The notes under the pieces are model-generated. The model was not told the origin of the DNA and did no database searches. It saw nothing but the letters and a program-made list of their open reading frames with translations. DNA of 64,000 bases from NCBI GenBank assembly GCA_004123355.1, contig SCHM01000002.1:2170001-2234000 (forward strand). Reading direction: 5' to 3'. The position numbers and the translations under genes are program-made. This DNA is from Amphirosellinia nigrospora. Lineage: Eukaryota > Ascomycota > Sordariomycetes > Xylariales > Xylariaceae. Every line of letters starts with the position of its first letter. The stretch's first letter is position 1. Below, in pieces: positions 23,900 to 35,856 of this stretch.

Positions 23900-24430
23900 G
23901 GTTTTTAAGTGATAATAGATGATACAATTCAACGGGAGGTATAGGTAGTGGTACCTAGGTGTAGGCCAACCTTGGGATCGCCATCAGTAAGATGTTGTGT
24001 GTGTATGTACTATCTTGAGAATGACGCATGTGGATGGGATGTTGCTTAGCGCTTATGTGGGTGGCTGCAGAGCGCGGGAGCCAACCCAATTATAGTCTAG
24101 CGTCATTGGCTACCGGGTGGCTTGGCACATTGGTGACTACGAACAAATTCTCGGACTTCAACAATATCGATACATACGTCCACTCCCACTCCCACTCCGA
24201 AGTGATTATAATAAGCGATGAATATCTTATTAGGAATAGTTAAAGCTACTTGTCTATATATCGGTACATATGAGAGCGCCATTAAAAAGATGAAAACTCC
24301 ATAGAGCCTGTAATAAACATCGTCACTGCGCTTAGCAACACTCACTTAGCTCATAATCGGTTGTAGTTATGTATTAGTCATCGGTGTCCCCCTGAATGCT
24401 CGAATGCTGGACGGTACTCGGCCAAGAGGC
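23900..24430. other. Intergenic region
   Basis: 531 bp between the LENG1-like start and the transporter's 3' end, both minus-strand. It holds a short CCCACT/CACTCC repeat at 24181-24198. No gene is supported; the ORFs at 24028-24345 have no coding signature. Confidence 0.5.
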
Positions 24431-27000
24431 TCATCCTCTTCCACCTGATTCCAGTTCTCCCGGCTCACTCAACCCAAGTTCTCCTGGTTGCCCATCAAAT
24501 GGCCGTGGATGCGTTACGTAGTGTGACGCCGAAGAGCTCAGTTGTCTAGAGATTCCATTAGTGCCACTCTCTAGGACGGAGGCGGTATCGGTCCTCTCAT
24601 GACCACCCTTATTACGATGAATAAGTCGTCTCAAGTTTCGTCTAACGCCAAGGATCTGACCGTCTTCCGGATCTTGCGCAATGTGCGCCAATGGACGACT
24701 CGGCAACTTGAGTTTTTCTCTGAATGTAGTTTGGAGCAAGTCATGGTCTAATCCATCGTCTGAAGTGTTCTCATCTCTTGTGATTTCACTTCGGTGTCCT
24801 CGCGGAAACTGGACTTCTGGGATCCAGACCCATGCAATGAACGCGCCGAGCAACATAGCTGGGGTGAAGCCAAGGAGTGTCCCTGCTAGTTCCTGACTTG
24901 ATGTGAGGAATGGGTTTCCTCTATATACCCCAAAGTTGATAATCAAGAGGATCGTGATTGCGCCAAGCTTCCCCGAAGCCGCGGCCAGCCCATAGAAGGT
25001 GCCCTGTACTTAGTTGCGAAGAGCTCTGCCGGGAGAATAAAAGTCATAGTGTTTGCTCCTAGGTTGAATAGCAGTTGACTCAGGACATACAAAACTATTG
25101 TCAGCGTATTCTTGTCCGTCTCGAATGCTATGAAAAATGTGCCGCCATTCACTGCAAATAGCGCAGCTAATGCTACAAACGTCCACATCATCCAGGTGAC
25201 CCTTGGTACATAATCGATCGCAAACAGGATAATGATGCTACCCGGCAGTGCGCCAGTGGATATCGTGATGATATTATGAACCATGTTTTCTCGAAGGGTT
25301 TTGAATATGGCGCTGTTCTGCTGAGTCGCATCTGCGCCACATCGGGTTGTAGAATTTAGCGCGGATGAGGCATGGGTGGATGTGGTCGACCAAATAGCTG
25401 ATATAGTCTTTGGGTTATCAAATCCCAAACCGTCTTGTTATAAAAGTCAGCTGGCGTAGGCCCGATGATAACAGTAACTAGAGCGAAATAAGACGGGACT
25501 TGGCTTACAGTAAGCTAGATCTAATAACCACCAAGTCAACATAACACCTAAAAGCATACGCCAGCGGCTCTTCTGCGCAAGGTGGTCCTTGACTTCGCGG
25601 ATGTACTCGGTCGTACTACTCCACCAACCACCCCTAGATATTACTTTCGACTTTTCTGCAGGGCTGTTTGACGCAGTCTGGAATGGAGATATTTCTTCGT
25701 GTCCTGTCGGCTGAAGAATGACTTCGGGCGCATATATTTGACCAGCAGCCGTAACGGCCTCAGCCACTCGCCCGGTTTCCACCAAGTAATATGGTGTCTC
25801 TGGAATCGTCCTTCTCAGGACAAGCGATATCAGGGCTGGGAATGCTCCAATGCCAATGATGATCCTCCATATTGCATCTATCTTCGGACGAGCAATTGTG
25901 CGGTTCGTTTCGTCAGGTGAAAGATCTGAATTCGTTCTCACACCAACTAACACGGCGAGTCCAAAGCCATAGGCAGCGAGTTGCCCTACTGACTGCATCA
26001 AGAACACAGCTGCCATCATTCGACCGCGAGACCTCGTCGAGGACCATTCTGCGGCTATTATACTCGATAGGGGATACTGAAAACCTTTAGATGATTATCC
26101 CACGCAAAGTAGATAAGTCATAGAACTATTGCTCACTTCTGCACCCAAACCTATTCCCAATAGAGCTGTAATAACCCTGGTGTTAGAAATTGCTATTCAT
26201 ATTAAAGGCTAGAAATCATCTTAAGAACATTGGGGGCATAATGATCACGTGAGAATGCAAGGGTAAAAGCCGTGCCGGAGAGAGAAATAAGTAATGCGTA
26301 CCACGCCAGAAGCCAATCCAGCCGTAAACATTCATCGAACCAACTCCTTCAGAGGCAGTCGTCACTGGTAGTGAATTGTCAGTAATTTGTGGCACATTCG
26401 AGTCTGTGAAGCTTCGGGAGGATGAAGATTGAAAACAACGGAAATTTCTGGATCGGCCAGTCTCTAGCCCTCGCGTCATGCAAGTGAATATGAAATTCAA
26501 AAATATCGTACTGCCTATCGTAGCCACAACGACAATGGCTAATTCCAACCCATAGACAGCTTTTCGGCCATATCTGTCAGCTAAGAACCCAAAGGCTACG
26601 GCACCAAATATGGTACCGATCAGAGTCGCCAGATTGATAATCAGCGAGTTCCCTGGCCAGTTAGCCGGACACTCCGTTTCCGGATAGACATACGCCAGAG
26701 CCGGATAAATCACATTCACGGCGAAGATACTGTACGATGTTGTGAAAAAACCCGACGCAGCAACCCACCATACCCGCCATTGAAAGCCATCTAAGCCACG
26801 GCGATCTATGACTGATTGGATTGCAGCATCCGGATTTTGAGGGTCCTATGACGATTGATATCAATACAAGAGTAACGGATACTAAGGATAAATAGTGAAC
26901 TACTCACATATTCGATCTCATCAACGACCCTTCGCGCCCCTGCCTTGAGAGCAGAGAAATAGCTACCATCGCAGTTATACTTCCCAGTTATAGTGACTGC
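24431..27000 (-). CDS. MFS transporter of the phosphate:H+ symporter type
   Basis: Multi-exon permease: 27000-26908, 26845-26302, 26165-26137, 26076-25509 and 25433-24431, with phases agreeing at each junction. Order: ITGKYNCDGSYFSALKAGARRVVDEIEY, cytosolic IDRRGLDGFQWRVWW, first helix, GFLADRYGRKAVYG loop (MFS signature), ALLGIGLGAEYPLSSIIAAEW, SRGRMMAAVFLMQSVGQ, a long central loop, the second six-helix half and a Ser/Glu-rich C-tail. Closest in layout to fungal inorganic-phosphate permeases (PHO84-like). An unusually long Ser/Thr-rich exofacial loop lies around 26345-26450. One G is missing at 25001-25008 (AAGTACAGGGCACC), after which the family frame FYGLAAASGKLGAI resumes; adding it makes the last exon divisible. 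The first coding exon upstream of 27000 is not resolved: a TAG precedes the acceptor-like ATTAG. Confidence 0.82.
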
Positions 27001-27826
27001 CTAATCCTGAGAAGAGGTCCACTAATCAGTCATCAAGATTATGGGTAGAGGTGACGTTTTAAGCTATCGATTAATTCCCGGTCTAGAATTCGGCATCACT
27101 GGCGAGAAGATGGCAGATAATGCTGTCCCTTTACATGTATTTCTGTAGCTCTTAAGTTGCCCAGCCTTATCTCGGAGGATGTTGGGTTGCCTTGGAGGTT
27201 GCCTTGGTGGCGGGCCTCGATGCGTCTATGTCTTAGCCTTACTACTTGGAACCTTGGATATGGGAGGAGGTGGTATACTCGGTTCAATATTGTGACGCAT
27301 TTTCTGCATTGGTACTTTAGATAAATATGGTCAAGGGGGAAGCTGAGGGCCTTGGTGCAGACACTGCCACTTTTGCGCATCCTCTACGTATATTGAAGTC
27401 ATATCCTCAAACCCTTGACCGGTTGGGGGATTAGGGAATGTTACGGGTTGGACGGCCCAGACCATATCGGGTTGGCTTGAAGTTGGGGGCACGCATGTTT
27501 TACACTAGATTACCCCGGACAACAACGTGCTGAAAATATAAGTTCTGATTGGTGTTTTGGCATGACACCCTGGTAACTTCCCGGGCCCAGTGCTTTTCGA
27601 GCCGGATATATTCCACTACGTTGCACAGTATTATGTACAGTTCAACAGCCAGTATTAGAAGAGGCGTCTCGTCTACAACTCTGGTTCGCTGACCGTGACC
27701 CGAAACCGGGGATCTGCCTTGTATTCCCACAAAATCTAGGTGACTACTTGCACTAGGATATATATCTATTATTATAGCACATGTTTCCACGTCTTCCGCT
27801 ACTTCGACCTAAGATTGATATCCAGC
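27001..27826. other. Intergenic, transporter 5' side and next gene's promoter
   Basis: 826 bp that should include the transporter's missing first exon (minus strand) and the promoter of the plus-strand gene at 27827. ORFs at 27096-27380 and 27500-27790 show no recognisable protein. Confidence 0.45.
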
Positions 27827-29582
27827 ATGGTTGACCCTGGGACTATATTAGCGGTCGTCCAACTTTCCGCGTCTGTTTTGAAACTGGGTCGTGACATTGC
27901 TTTTGAATTTTTCGGACCAGCAGGGGCCCATGAGAAGCTCGGGCATCTTAATTCTCGCCTTCAGATACTCAACGACTATCTCGAAGAGATTCTTGAGAAA
28001 CCGGGCTCGCCGGACAAGCTTTTTCCAGGATCGGCCTCTCTAGAAAAGACACTTAAAGAATGCAAAGCATTTCTCGAACACTATAGGTCTCTCTTATCGA
28101 AACCCGAAAGCTTCAATGCTGCAGCGCAGCGATTGCTGCTCGTAACAGGACCTAATGCTTTACGAATCGATGAATTCCATAGGAGAATTGATCAACATTA
28201 TATTGAATTGGGGCACTGGCGGATGGGAAACGTATCTGATATCGTACACGAAATTCACAAACTGTATGCATAAGGAATAGAAACTCTGTAAATCAACATG
28301 TGACTCACAAACTACAGCGTCACCTCCGCACTACCAGATCCAACAGCGACCTATCCGCCACCTTATCCAAATGACTCGACTCCAGAACGCAGGTCCCGTC
28401 CTGGTTCGTATAGTATCGGTGCAGCGTCTACAACGCCATCCCCGAACCAACAATTACTATCACCTACGATTCTCACCTCGCCTGTTCTAAGAGCCCAGTC
28501 TCGAAACCCATCGCTAAACTCCATCCCCGAACTCCCGCCGACGATAATACCGAGCCCCTTGTTGTCGACTGCTGAAGCCAGACCCTATGTCGGTTCAGAT
28601 GGCAGTCCGATTTGTCATAACAACTTAGAGCCAGCTCCGTCATCCACTGCACCGTTAATCGTGCCCTCATCTAGGCATCCTATAACGCTGTACGTTTTAT
28701 CACCACAATTTGTGTTTGTTTATTAAATGTGGTGGCAGGTTAATAGGAGTGAGGAGGAAGCGGTTCAGTCTTGACACTTACCAAGTGTATGAAGATGGAG
28801 CAGCGCGGATAATAGAGTGTGTCGGCTCTCAAATACGGGTTCGGCATTACTGTAAGTACAACTTTCAACACGAAAAGCGAAAGATAATGATTAATTCAAA
28901 TGAAATAGTGCCACTAATAGAGGACAAGCGAATCCCATATACAAAACCTGAAGATCCCAGAGTGGAAGTCACATTTCTGCCCCGACACTCGAAACATAGA
29001 TGCGAGATCATCACACCCGAGGGTCCAAAAAATGGAACGGAAGAATTTAGCTACCAGTTTCCATCGAAGGCAGACCGCGAAAGATTCCAGAAACGAGTGC
29101 GAATGAAAAATTATTTACAAATGGTGCGCGCGGTTAGGATACACACTTTAGGAGAGAGGAACATCGCACTGGACGTTCACTTGAAGGTCTGGGCACAGGA
29201 TGAAAATGACTCAACTCCGACGATGTCGTTCGCGTGGCTTGGTGAGGATAATTTGAACCATCATGTCGAATATACCATTCGCTGGTTCAAAAAGGAACCC
29301 GAGAGGAAGGGGAATAAACCGCCACGGCTAATAATGCGCCCTTACATTGAGCAGACTGACCTCAGTTACCGGCCTGTTAGTGATAACTCTACCAGGAAGA
29401 ACTCAACCTTCAAGGACTTGACAAGAAGAATGTCTTCAGGCTCGAGTATGTCTTCCGCCTCACGCTCGCCTTCCCTAAGCAACCCCTCCGGGATATTATA
29501 TGAACCAAAGGGCATGACAGCCCCGGATCATGTACGAGAGCTCGGGTATCTGGAAATCGAATTTGAGAGCGTGGGAAGTTAG
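27827..29582 (+). CDS. Large fungal protein with STAND/NLR-type N-terminal domain
   Basis: Exons 27827-28263, 28318-28689 and 28739-29582 join in frame to 550 aa. The N-terminal 145 residues (MVDPGTILAVVQLSASVLKLG, FEFFGPAGAHEKLGHLNSRL, long amphipathic helices) resemble the helical domain that precedes NACHT or NB-ARC modules in many ascomycete STAND proteins. A Pro/Ser-rich linker follows. The C-terminal half (TYQVYEDGAARIIE, VRHYCKYNFQHEKRK, FLPRHSKHRCEI, DVHLKVWAQDEND, HHVEYTIRWFK, VRELGYLEIEFESV) is a domain conserved in Pezizomycotina but without assigned function that I know. No NTPase is present, so this is not itself an NLR. Function unknown; a signalling or adaptor role is only inferred. 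No frame break. Confidence 0.75.
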
Positions 29583-29623
29583 TCATACCGAATACTCTAC
29601 GTGATCTGTGTTTAGGTTCTAAC

Positions 29624-29991
29624 ATGCTTACGTTAGTCCGCGAGAGTTTTGTCAACGCCTGCTTCCAGGCTCACCATCCCAGCCCTGGTACCCCGCGCCG
29701 AGCAACCCTGGCTTTGGACATGGACTCGTTTGGCGCAAACCAGGCGTCCGCGTTCTCTTCACGTTCACAGACCGTGAGTCAAACACAACTCCACAACATA
29801 GCGTTACCGAGCTTGATGCTACCGTCTGTCCCGTCGAGCTCCCGAGCCCAGCTATCCCACGCCACACACCACTTCAATTCAACAACCCCAACCCCTTCGA
29901 GATGCCGGATACTGCGATTCCTATTCGGCAGGAGCTTGAAGTTAGCGAGCTGTCGCCGACAGATGTCCAGGATGAGGGAGCTCCCCAATAA
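29624..29991 (+). pseudogene. Possible gene remnant or terminal exon
   Basis: An ORF from ATG 29624 (MLTLVRESFVNACFQAHHP) changes frame near 29675-29680 into one reading QPWYPAPSNPGFGHGL, ELDATVCPVELPSP, NNPNPFEMPDTAIPIRQELE, SELSPTDVQDEGAPQ and a stop at 29989-29991. The second frame has good codon character and Pro/Glu-rich C-terminal style, and the shift is again one missing base. It could be a small secreted or membrane-protein tail, the 3' exon of a gene whose 5' part is gone, or chance. I recognise no family. Confidence 0.3.
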
Positions 29992-30585
29992 CGCGGGGGT
30001 AAAACAAGGGCCTTCACTTATCATTCGGTTAGGCCACGAGCCGAGTGCTTTGATCTAAGACTAGTTAAGCGTTGGACGATGAGCACAACCTGGTAGGTTG
30101 GAGATGGACCAGACGGTAGTAGCCTTATGTCCAAATGATTTGGGGCTTACGAGGATTATAATGAGCTTGAAGCCTCCCATAATGGTATCCGAGAAATAAC
30201 GTGGCATGAGATTTCCTGAGTGCGAGCCGAGGTTGGACAGCACATGAGAGCAAGTGAAAGATACCCCCACATAGCATTAATACAACTCATTGCAAAATCA
30301 TGAAGATCAAAAACCCATGATCGCATAGTACTAGTATGTGCGCAGCTAATACAATACTTCATGTCACTATGGATGGATTGAATTTATGCTCGACTAGTAC
30401 TTCCGAATACTATTGGATGAAATGAGGAGGATCATATCTTTAGCTTAGAACATTAAAGTATGCAAATGTGTGTAATATGACCCAATTTTCTCATCCTACT
30501 TGTATGTTTAGAACCAAGACCCGATTTGAGGTGCAACAATCCTGACCCCCTCACTCACTTCGTTGATGCTTAAGCCCCTGCGACC
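29992..30585. other. Convergent intergenic region
   Basis: 594 bp, AT-rich around 30280-30530, between the possible remnant and the methyltransferase 3' end. Nothing else recognised. Confidence 0.5.
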
Positions 30586-31769
30586 TCATACAACACGGCG
30601 CATTCGAAAACCAAGAATAGCAGGGAGTTGGATGAAATTCGGGTGTGCTTCAAGCTTGTTGGGCACAGCATCCTCATGCGTCCAGGCTGGTTCCTCAATA
30701 GCGTCCATGACGAGACCAACCTTGAAAAAGGTCGAGAATAGCTCATGAATTGGACGATGGTAGTAGCACTACACTGATCAGCCACCGATTCATCTTATAT
30801 CGGAATGCGGCGAGGTGCATTTATCGAGTGTGAATTCAGTGTATGGTGTTTTCTTACCTGCTGCGCTGGCTGCCCATACAAAGCCACGCCATGGTAGGGT
30901 GGTACGTCGAGATATTTCTCAATCGCCTTCGCCCGGATGATCTCGGGATAACCATCTGGCCCACCTTCCGAGATTTGGATGATTCGTTGCGGGCGTGGTG
31001 TGAAGAAGACCGGGTGCATGATGGTAGCAACGAAGCTAAGGATAGGAGTAAGCGCCTCTGAGGCTAGTACAAAACATGCCATGAAACGGCGACTTGTCTG
31101 ATATCTATCTCATCATATGACTGAGAGTTTCAGGTCCTCACGCTTTGACAATTAGAAGACGCCATAGGGCCGAAGACTTACATGCCATCCTTCTTCAGCA
31201 ACTTCGGAAGTGCACCAGCAAGCGGCTCGATGGTCGAGATATCCATCATCGCCATGTTCACGATCACAATGTCGAAACCGCCGGCCTGGCGAGAATGATT
31301 CATTTTATTTCAGCTTTCGTTTTCAAATGACTTACGAATTTTTGCTACGTCTTCTTCTCCCCGGAGATCTTGATAAATAATTTAGCTTTCTTACCGTAAC
31401 ATTGTCTTCTGCCAAGGCGTTCAGCGCCTCGGGACTCGTAACATCAAGCTGGGAATAATGGATCTTCCCTTTGTGCTCGGGCAGCTCACGACGTGCCGCG
31501 ATTTCCAACATCTCCGAGTGAATATCCGTCGCTAGGACCGATGCCCCTTTGCTCGCAAGCCAGCGAGCCACGAGGCCGTTTCCGGTTGCGAGTTCAAGAA
31601 CTCGCACCTTCTTGTCGGGCTGAAATGGAGTCATTCGCTCGAGCGCAGGCTGCTGCAAGCGTTTCCAATACTTGTTGCCATCCTGGCCGATTCCGTCGTC
31701 CCAGTAGGTGGCGTTCGTTCGCCAGGAGGCGACGGATTCTTCGTGCAGGTTATCTTTAGGTGTGGACAT
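30586..31769 (-). CDS. SAM-dependent class I methyltransferase
   Basis: Four exons (31769-31395, 31285-31182, 31035-30858, 30768-30586) join in frame to 279 aa. SAM-binding motif I is VLELATGNGLVARWLA; acidic post-I is ATDIHSEMLE; then YSQLDVTSPEAL, motif for strand 4 FDIVIVNMAMMDI, LPKLLKKDG and FVATIMHPVFF. The last exon begins YYHRPIHELFSTFFKVGLVMD, a layout seen in methyltransferase-11/25 type small-molecule enzymes of fungi. No signal peptide, so probably cytosolic. Substrate unknown. The fourth exon's acceptor (30770-30769) was chosen because it restores the conserved YYHRP segment; a later AG at 30722-30721 would drop 16 residues. It is divergent from SPB4 with no other linked pathway gene. 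Confidence 0.85.
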
Positions 31770-32446
31770 GGTGAGTCGACGGTATCAATCTGTTTCAACG
31801 TCTGCTGATTGGTTTATTGGGATCAATAAGGACGAAGTAGTCTCGATCTACAATAATGCAAGCGAAGGCAGTTCAACTACTTGATAGATTATCTAGACTA
31901 TCGACCTATTAGTACCTCCTGATATACACGGGAGCGTATAAGCCGGTGTGTGGGGCCGGCCTCAAAGTCCCCGCAGGGATGTCGCCGGTGACTCAGTCCG
32001 GCGTTCATGCTGCATTATCCGGCAGATTTGCATACTATTAAGACTTACGTTCTCCTAAACGGGGTTTTCTTTTGCGTTCTTATAGAAATTGAATGTAGAT
32101 AAACTATATGGTTTAAATGTATTGTGTAGTTGTGTATTAAGCCCCAGATCCCTAAGTACGAGCAGGTAGGCTAAGATATCCTCATGCTGCAGCTTCATAT
32201 TTCCAAGTGCCATGAGCTTGGGTCTGGTGGAGCCCTCTGACAGCGTCTAGCCAAGAAAAGGCCGCCATGTGGGGGCCACTAAGATAAGGTGCAGATTAAC
32301 ACATATTGCCCTGTTACACCGCCTAAATTTTCCCAGACTCAACGGCATCTCATTCACCCGTTACCAGCTCATATCGATATACTGCTAGATAAGCACCGAA
32401 TATAAGCGCTGGGTTATTTGCTTTCCCGATAATTGAAGCGTGAAAT
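31770..32446. promoter_or_regulatory. Divergent promoter region, methyltransferase and SPB4
   Basis: 677 bp between two start codons. A GC-rich block at 31930-32030 carries CCGGCC/GGCCGG palindromic words. No named regulatory element recognised. Confidence 0.4.
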
Positions 32447-35381
32447 ATGGCGCTCGAAACGAAGACAAAGAGCGACCCCGAGCCTGGACCTCGTTAGGCT
32501 TTCCAGATTGGTCTCTCGATGCCGTCTCAGCCATGGGCTTCGCCCGTGCGACACCTGTTCAAGCAAGTACGTTGATCTTACTAAATTGATCGGATGGGAT
32601 ACATAAACTTATCATTTCAGGTGTTTGGCCGTTAATGGGTGCGGGAAATAAGGATGTGGTTCGTAGCCCAATTTGCGTTGGATGCATGACTGTCTATGGG
32701 GGCTGTTATACTGATGACTGTAGGTGGTCGAAGCGGTGACAGGAAGCGGCAAGACTCTCGCTTTCTTGATACCTCTAGTGCATCGAATCCTCCGTCTCGA
32801 GGAACCAACAAAGAAGAACCACATAGCGGCTATAGTGATTGCACCTACTCGTGAGCTTGCTATCCAGATTCATAAGACTCTTACCGAGCTGGTTGCATTC
32901 CACCCTGCTTCTGCTGCGGTGGCCCCTTATCTTTCGTCCGACGAAGAAAAACGGCCTAGTAAGTATTCTCAACTGTTTACTCCTTAATTGGGTACATATG
33001 ATGCTCTTAACCCCATGCGCCAGGAAGAGTTGACAACGGACCGTATCCATTCTATGTAGTATAATCTCTAATCCATAATTTGTTACAGGCACAAGCTCCC
33101 CAGCTATAGTACCGCAACTACTTTCGGGCGGCAGGGTAGCACCATATCACCCGCTCAAGATCTAAGCTGCTTCTTGAGGCATTCGCCCAATGTAATAATC
33201 TCGACGCCTGGGCGGCTTAATGATTTTCTCTCTTCGCCTCATGTCCATTGCCCGCAGTCAACCTTTGAAATGCTCGTTTTAGATGAGGCAGGGTACGTAT
33301 GAAAGTATCCCTGGGGTTCTGCTTCAAGCGCTGACACTTTTAGCAGTTAGTCGATTCCGGTTTCCTTTACCGAGGACATGAGTGCCGCCTTCATGAATTT
33401 TGAACACTACAACACTCATACGAGGTCATGTGCTAATTCGTAACAGATCGTCTGTTAGATTTAGGATTTAAGACAGATATTCAGGGTATTCTCTCACGAC
33501 TACCAAAGCAGAGGAGGACCGGCCTTTTTTCAGCAAGTGTTGGGGAAGCCGTTTCTGAGATTATCCGTGTCGGCCTGAGGAATCCCGTTAAAATCTCCGT
33601 CCGAGTGAAAACGAAATCGGGAGATATTATCGAGGAGCGAAAAACGCCCGCGAGTCTGCAAATGACTTAACCTTATCTCTCCGCCACAGAAGAAGCTGCC
33701 ATCAGTCATTCGGCTACTCCAAAACCTGGCGCCTAGACCATTAAGGAGTATTATATTTTTGTCAACATGTGCTGCAGTCGATTATTTCTCACATATACTT
33801 CCAGCACTGCTACCAGATGGGTTTCAACTCAATATATTACATGGGAAGCAAGATGCTAAAGTTAGGGAAAAAGGAGTGTCAAAGTTCTTAAACGCGACAG
33901 AACCGTCTATACTTTTGACTACTGATGTCGCAGCAAGAGGTTAGATAACCAGTTTCGTTTCCATGGCCTGTTTCGCAGGGCGTTCGCTCCAGCCTGAGCC
34001 CCTGACTCTTGCTTTTATTCACCCACGACCCTTGCGCTTTCACTCCAAACTATAATTACTAACTTCGGGCATTTTAGGACTTGACTTCCCTGCTGTCGAT
34101 TTTGTATTGCAAATAGATCCTCCTACAGGTTAGCCCTCGAATTCTCTTCTATGTGGTTCAATTTCGAGGGCTAAATTTCAGCTCCCGTTATACCAAAGTT
34201 CAAGAACTCTGATAACTAACTGCTACTTGATAGACCCTAAGACATTTCTACATCGATGCGGACGGGCAGGGCGCGCAGGCAGAAGAGGACTTTCCGTCGG
34301 TTAGTAGCCTTGACGTTATTTCCCCATTCCCTCCTTTAATTAGGAATATCATCCGTTCATTCTGCGCTGGTTTGCTCTTGTACCGTTGGAACTTCGAAAT
34401 ATGATAAGAAGTAACGAGTGCTCATTGGTTCATTAGTGCTATTACAACCTGAAGAGAGCGATTACATCCCATTCCTCGACGTGAGAAAGACACCTATTAC
34501 GCCATTTATCCAGTTCGATATCATAATCTCGGACCTAGAATCAGATCAAACAACTGCACAAATACGAGATCTGGTCAAAAAAGATAGGGCGCTATACGAC
34601 AAGGCACAAAAAGCGTTTGTTAGTTGGGTAAGAAGGTGAGTATTGGCCAGCCGTCTTTCTCTATTAGGCGAGACTTAGGCTTGAGGTTTTCTTGCCTATG
34701 TTATTGTCTATGCTGGACGTTCTCGTGTTCCAAACTCCCTATCAGCCTAGGTCGTTAAGGCTAACTCGAATTAGTTATAGCAAGCACACAGCTAGCAGGT
34801 ATCCTCTTGTCACTTACTTCGCAAATACGGGTTGCTTATTTATAAACAGTTTTTCCGCACCGGGGAGCTAGATTGGACGTCGCTAGGCAAGGATGGGGGT
34901 AAGTGACATATCCCATTTCCCTCAAATCGTGTAGTTCCTGACCTAATCTGAAAGACTACTCCGACTTCCTAAAATGCCCGAAGCTCGCCACTTTACAGGA
35001 GATCGTTCGTTAGGTTGCGATATAGACTGGGATACATATGCGTACCAGAACAAGACCCGAGAAAAGCAACGTATGGAAGCATTGAACGCCGCGCCTCCTG
35101 ACCCGGCAGAAGCAGAGGCGTATCGGGTGAAACGAAAGCGCAATGCTGAGGCCTGGAGCGGCAAACAGGAGCAAGAGGACACGAGGGTCGCTCGTCGCGA
35201 TAAGAAGCAACGGAAGCGGGATGCCGAGCGCAGGGAGAAGATGACAGATGAAGAGAAGGCGCGCGACATGGATCTCGCACAACTACTTGCTGCAGTCCGC
35301 AAGGAAAACCATAAGAAATATGCCGAGAATGCGGAAGCGAAAGTTGATGGTGGAAATGATGAGTTTGAGGGCTTCGATTAA
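32447..35381 (+). CDS. SPB4: DEAD-box RNA helicase SPB4
   Basis: ATP-dependent RNA helicase of 60S assembly. Up to eleven exons: 32447-32566, 32621-32658, 32724-32958, 33089-33292, 33447-33939, 34078-34128, 34234-34299, 34419-34635, 34775-34798, 34850-34898, 34955-35381. Motifs: [10 protein letters not shown] (Q), [13 protein letters not shown] (I), APTRELA (Ia), STPGRL (Ib), DEA split by an intron from DRLLDLGFK (DEAD), FSASV (III), [22 protein letters not shown] (V), [11 protein letters not shown] (VI), then [21 protein letters not shown] and a Lys/Arg-rich tail, all matching Spb4. The frame is disturbed about six times: near 32450, 33130-33160, 33291, 33668, 34850 and 34895. Most are missing bases, two (33291, 33668) look like extra ones. 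The homologue is essential in yeast, so errors are likely, but this is the most damaged gene here and an inactive copy is possible. Confidence 0.88.
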
Positions 35382-35856
35382 GCACCAAAAAATGGTGAGG
35401 GGATTTGAAGAACAGTAGATTAATTGCTTTGATACCCAAGGTGTGACCGAATCAAACAGAACCAAACATTCATGAAACAACCATACATGCAGTCAATCGA
35501 CGCCAGCACATCCATAGAAGGCCATCTAAAATGGCTGATTGGACACACCAAGCCTCCTGGTACACACCTAGTTTCATGGACTCATGATCAGTCATAACAT
35601 GCACAGGGAATTAGGCACTTGTGAGCAAAAGTCATATATGATCATTATATATATAGCATAGGAGCGTTAGGTAACCCGCCTTCATTCATCATCTTCTCTG
35701 CTAACGAACGATTTTGGGTATCCATGAAACAGGGTATGGGTATCCGTCAGTGCAACAAAACTAGGGGTATTTCGATCCGACCAGAGCCCCCGAAAATCCA
35801 ATCACTAAACACCAGCGCATGGTCAAAGGCAAGCTCAGGCCAGCCCCCTTTGATCA
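35382..35856. other. Convergent intergenic region
   Basis: 475 bp between the 3' ends of SPB4 and the stomatin gene. Contains a T11 run at 35870-35880 just inside the stomatin tail. No other feature seen. Confidence 0.55.
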
